Assembly (NCBI GenBank): GCA_964354135.1
Contig: CAYGZA010000066.1
Location: 1-23,160, forward strand
Direction: 5' to 3'
Origin: CAYGZA01 sp964354135
Lineage (GTDB): Bacteria; Planctomycetota; Planctomycetia; Pirellulales; Thermoguttaceae
Length of the DNA stretch: 23,160 bases
A program made the translations under genes and the position numbers. Below the pieces are notes generated by a model. That model worked only from the letters and a program-made list of their open reading frames with translations, did not search any database and was not told the origin of the DNA. This document shows, piece after piece, positions 22,405 through 23,160 of this stretch. Position 1 is the first letter of the stretch; every line of letters starts with the position of its first letter.

Positions 22405-22433
22405 ATTCTATTGGGGGGCGGGCTGGCGTGCAA
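22405..22433 (-). promoter_or_regulatory. Predicted sigma70-type promoter of the UAP1-like gene
   Basis: On the minus strand TTGCAC (22433-22428), a 17-base spacer and TAGAAT (22410-22405). The transcript would start near 22398, about 33 bases before GTG 22365. Its -35 lies only six bases from the -35 of the divergent secA promoter. Confidence 0.65.
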
Positions 22434-22439
22434 CCGTGG

Positions 22440-22466
22440 TTGACCATCCGGCGTAGAATCTATAAG
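22440..22466 (+). promoter_or_regulatory. Possible secA promoter
   Basis: TTGACC (22440-22445), then TATAAG (22461-22466) after a rather short 15-base spacer. The start would be near 22473, with a leader of about 95 bases. Both boxes are good but the spacing is not ideal. Confidence 0.42.
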
Positions 22467-22567
22467 CTGTGTGGGTGGAATTGGTTGCGCATCCTTCAAT
22501 AACCCTCAGCGAGTCTGGCGGTGTGGGCTTGGTTCCCCGTCCGGCCATTCTTATCGACTAGGCTGCT

Positions 22568-23160
22568 ATGGAAGTCCTGGAACGCATTTGGGAATTCGTC
22601 AGCAATTTCCTCGGCGGTGTGGCCCGCGGGCTCGAACGCGGCCTGACCAGCGTTTTCGGCTCGTCCAACGCGCGGTTCCTGAGGAAGCTCCAGCCGAAGG
22701 TCGAGGCGATCAACGCCCGCGAGCCGATCTGCCAGCAGATGACCGATGCGGAACTCAAGGAGCAGACGGCCAAGTTCCGGCAGCGGCTGGCAGCGGGCGA
22801 GATGCTGGACGACCTCTTGATCGAAGCCTTCGCCGTGTGCCGGGAAGCGGGGCGTCGCGTCCTGGGGATGCGGCACTTTGACGTACAGCTTATGGGTGGT
22901 ATGGTGCTCCACAGCGGGGCGATCGCGGAAATGGTTACCGGCGAGGGGAAGACGTTGGTGGCCACGCTGTCGGCGTATCTGAACGCCTTGGAGGGTAAGG
23001 GCGTCCACATCGTGACCGTCAACGACTACCTGGCCCGCCGCGACATGGAATGGATGGGCCCGCTCTACATGGCGCTGGGACTTACGGTCGGGGCGATCCA
23101 GAGCAACATGGACAACGACGGCCGGCAGAAGGCCTATTCGTGCAACATCACCTACGGGAC
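22568..23160 (+). CDS. secA: Protein translocase ATPase SecA (N-terminal part, runs off window)
   Basis: The first 197 residues are present and the frame is open to the window edge. SecA drives preproteins through SecYEG. Clear matches to the N-terminus are FGSSNARFLRKLQPKVEAIN, AFAVCREAGRRVLGMRHFDV, QLMGGMVLHSGAIAEMVTGE continuing into GKT (Walker A), and VHIVTVNDYLARRD. Compared with E. coli SecA, which begins just before KVFGSRNDR, this protein has about 20 additional N-terminal residues (MEVLERIWEFVSNFLGGVAR) forming a hydrophobic, amphipathic-looking helix, perhaps for membrane contact. ATG 22568 lacks a strong ribosome site. The only plausible gene here in this frame; other readings across this stretch are shadows. 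Confidence 0.96.
   Translation, partial: MEVLERIWEFVSNFLGGVARGLERGLTSVFGSSNARFLRKLQPKVEAINAREPICQQMTDAELKEQTAKFRQRLAAGEMLDDLLIEAFAVCREAGRRVLGMRHFDVQLMGGMVLHSGAIAEMVTGEGKTLVATLSAYLNALEGKGVHIVTVNDYLARRDMEWMGPLYMALGLTVGAIQSNMDNDGRQKAYSCNITYG

Noticed and set aside
22471..22881. Plus-strand 136-codon frame overlapping the start of secA
   Set aside because: Different frame from the clear SecA protein sequence, with no motif support.

Overview
This is about 23 kb of GC-rich bacterial chromosome, densely coded on both strands. The protein set points to a member of Planctomycetota, most likely Pirellulales-like. The signs are a long lipoprotein-type TolC homologue, an efflux adaptor ending in EF-hands, an ECF sigma factor paired with an anti-sigma factor lacking a zinc motif, a eukaryote-like UDP-sugar pyrophosphorylase and a dispersed GC-rich palindrome family. 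This assignment is inference from family recognition, not from a marker-gene comparison. No tRNA, rRNA, CRISPR array, transposase or phage gene was seen.

Layout. (1) 2-361 is the end of a sensor histidine kinase. (2) 564-6808 on the minus strand holds a UroD-superfamily protein, then a 1421-residue membrane protein with a voltage-sensor-like segment, then a HAD phosphatase/mutase whose start codon overlaps the stop of the large gene. (3) 7110-8234 (minus) is a membrane-anchored coiled-coil protein of unknown function. It diverges from 8707-15705 (plus), a tripartite efflux/secretion locus: TolC-like outer-membrane lipoprotein, adaptor with EF-hands, ABC ATPase and MacB-type permease. (4) 15742-16920 (minus) is a BioF-type 2-oxoamine synthase. 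It diverges from 17099-19671 (plus), an ECF sigma factor, its presumed membrane anti-sigma factor and an exported PDZ protein. (5) 19785-22365 (minus) holds two sugar-nucleotide pyrophosphorylases (ManC-like and UAP1/UDPGP-like). They diverge from secA at 22568, which runs off the window.

Regulation. Several intergenic regions carry recognisable sigma70-type promoters, and the -10 is usually TAGAAT or a close variant. Two start codons in the efflux locus share a GGGGGTAT leader. A 17-bp perfect dyad lies upstream of the TolC-like gene.

Most notable items: the pore-less voltage-sensor-like giant protein; the three-copy palindrome family, two copies of which supply the TAA stop codon of the adjoining minus-strand gene from their tails; the canonical EF-hand pair on the efflux adaptor; and the large insertion in the TolC-like partner.
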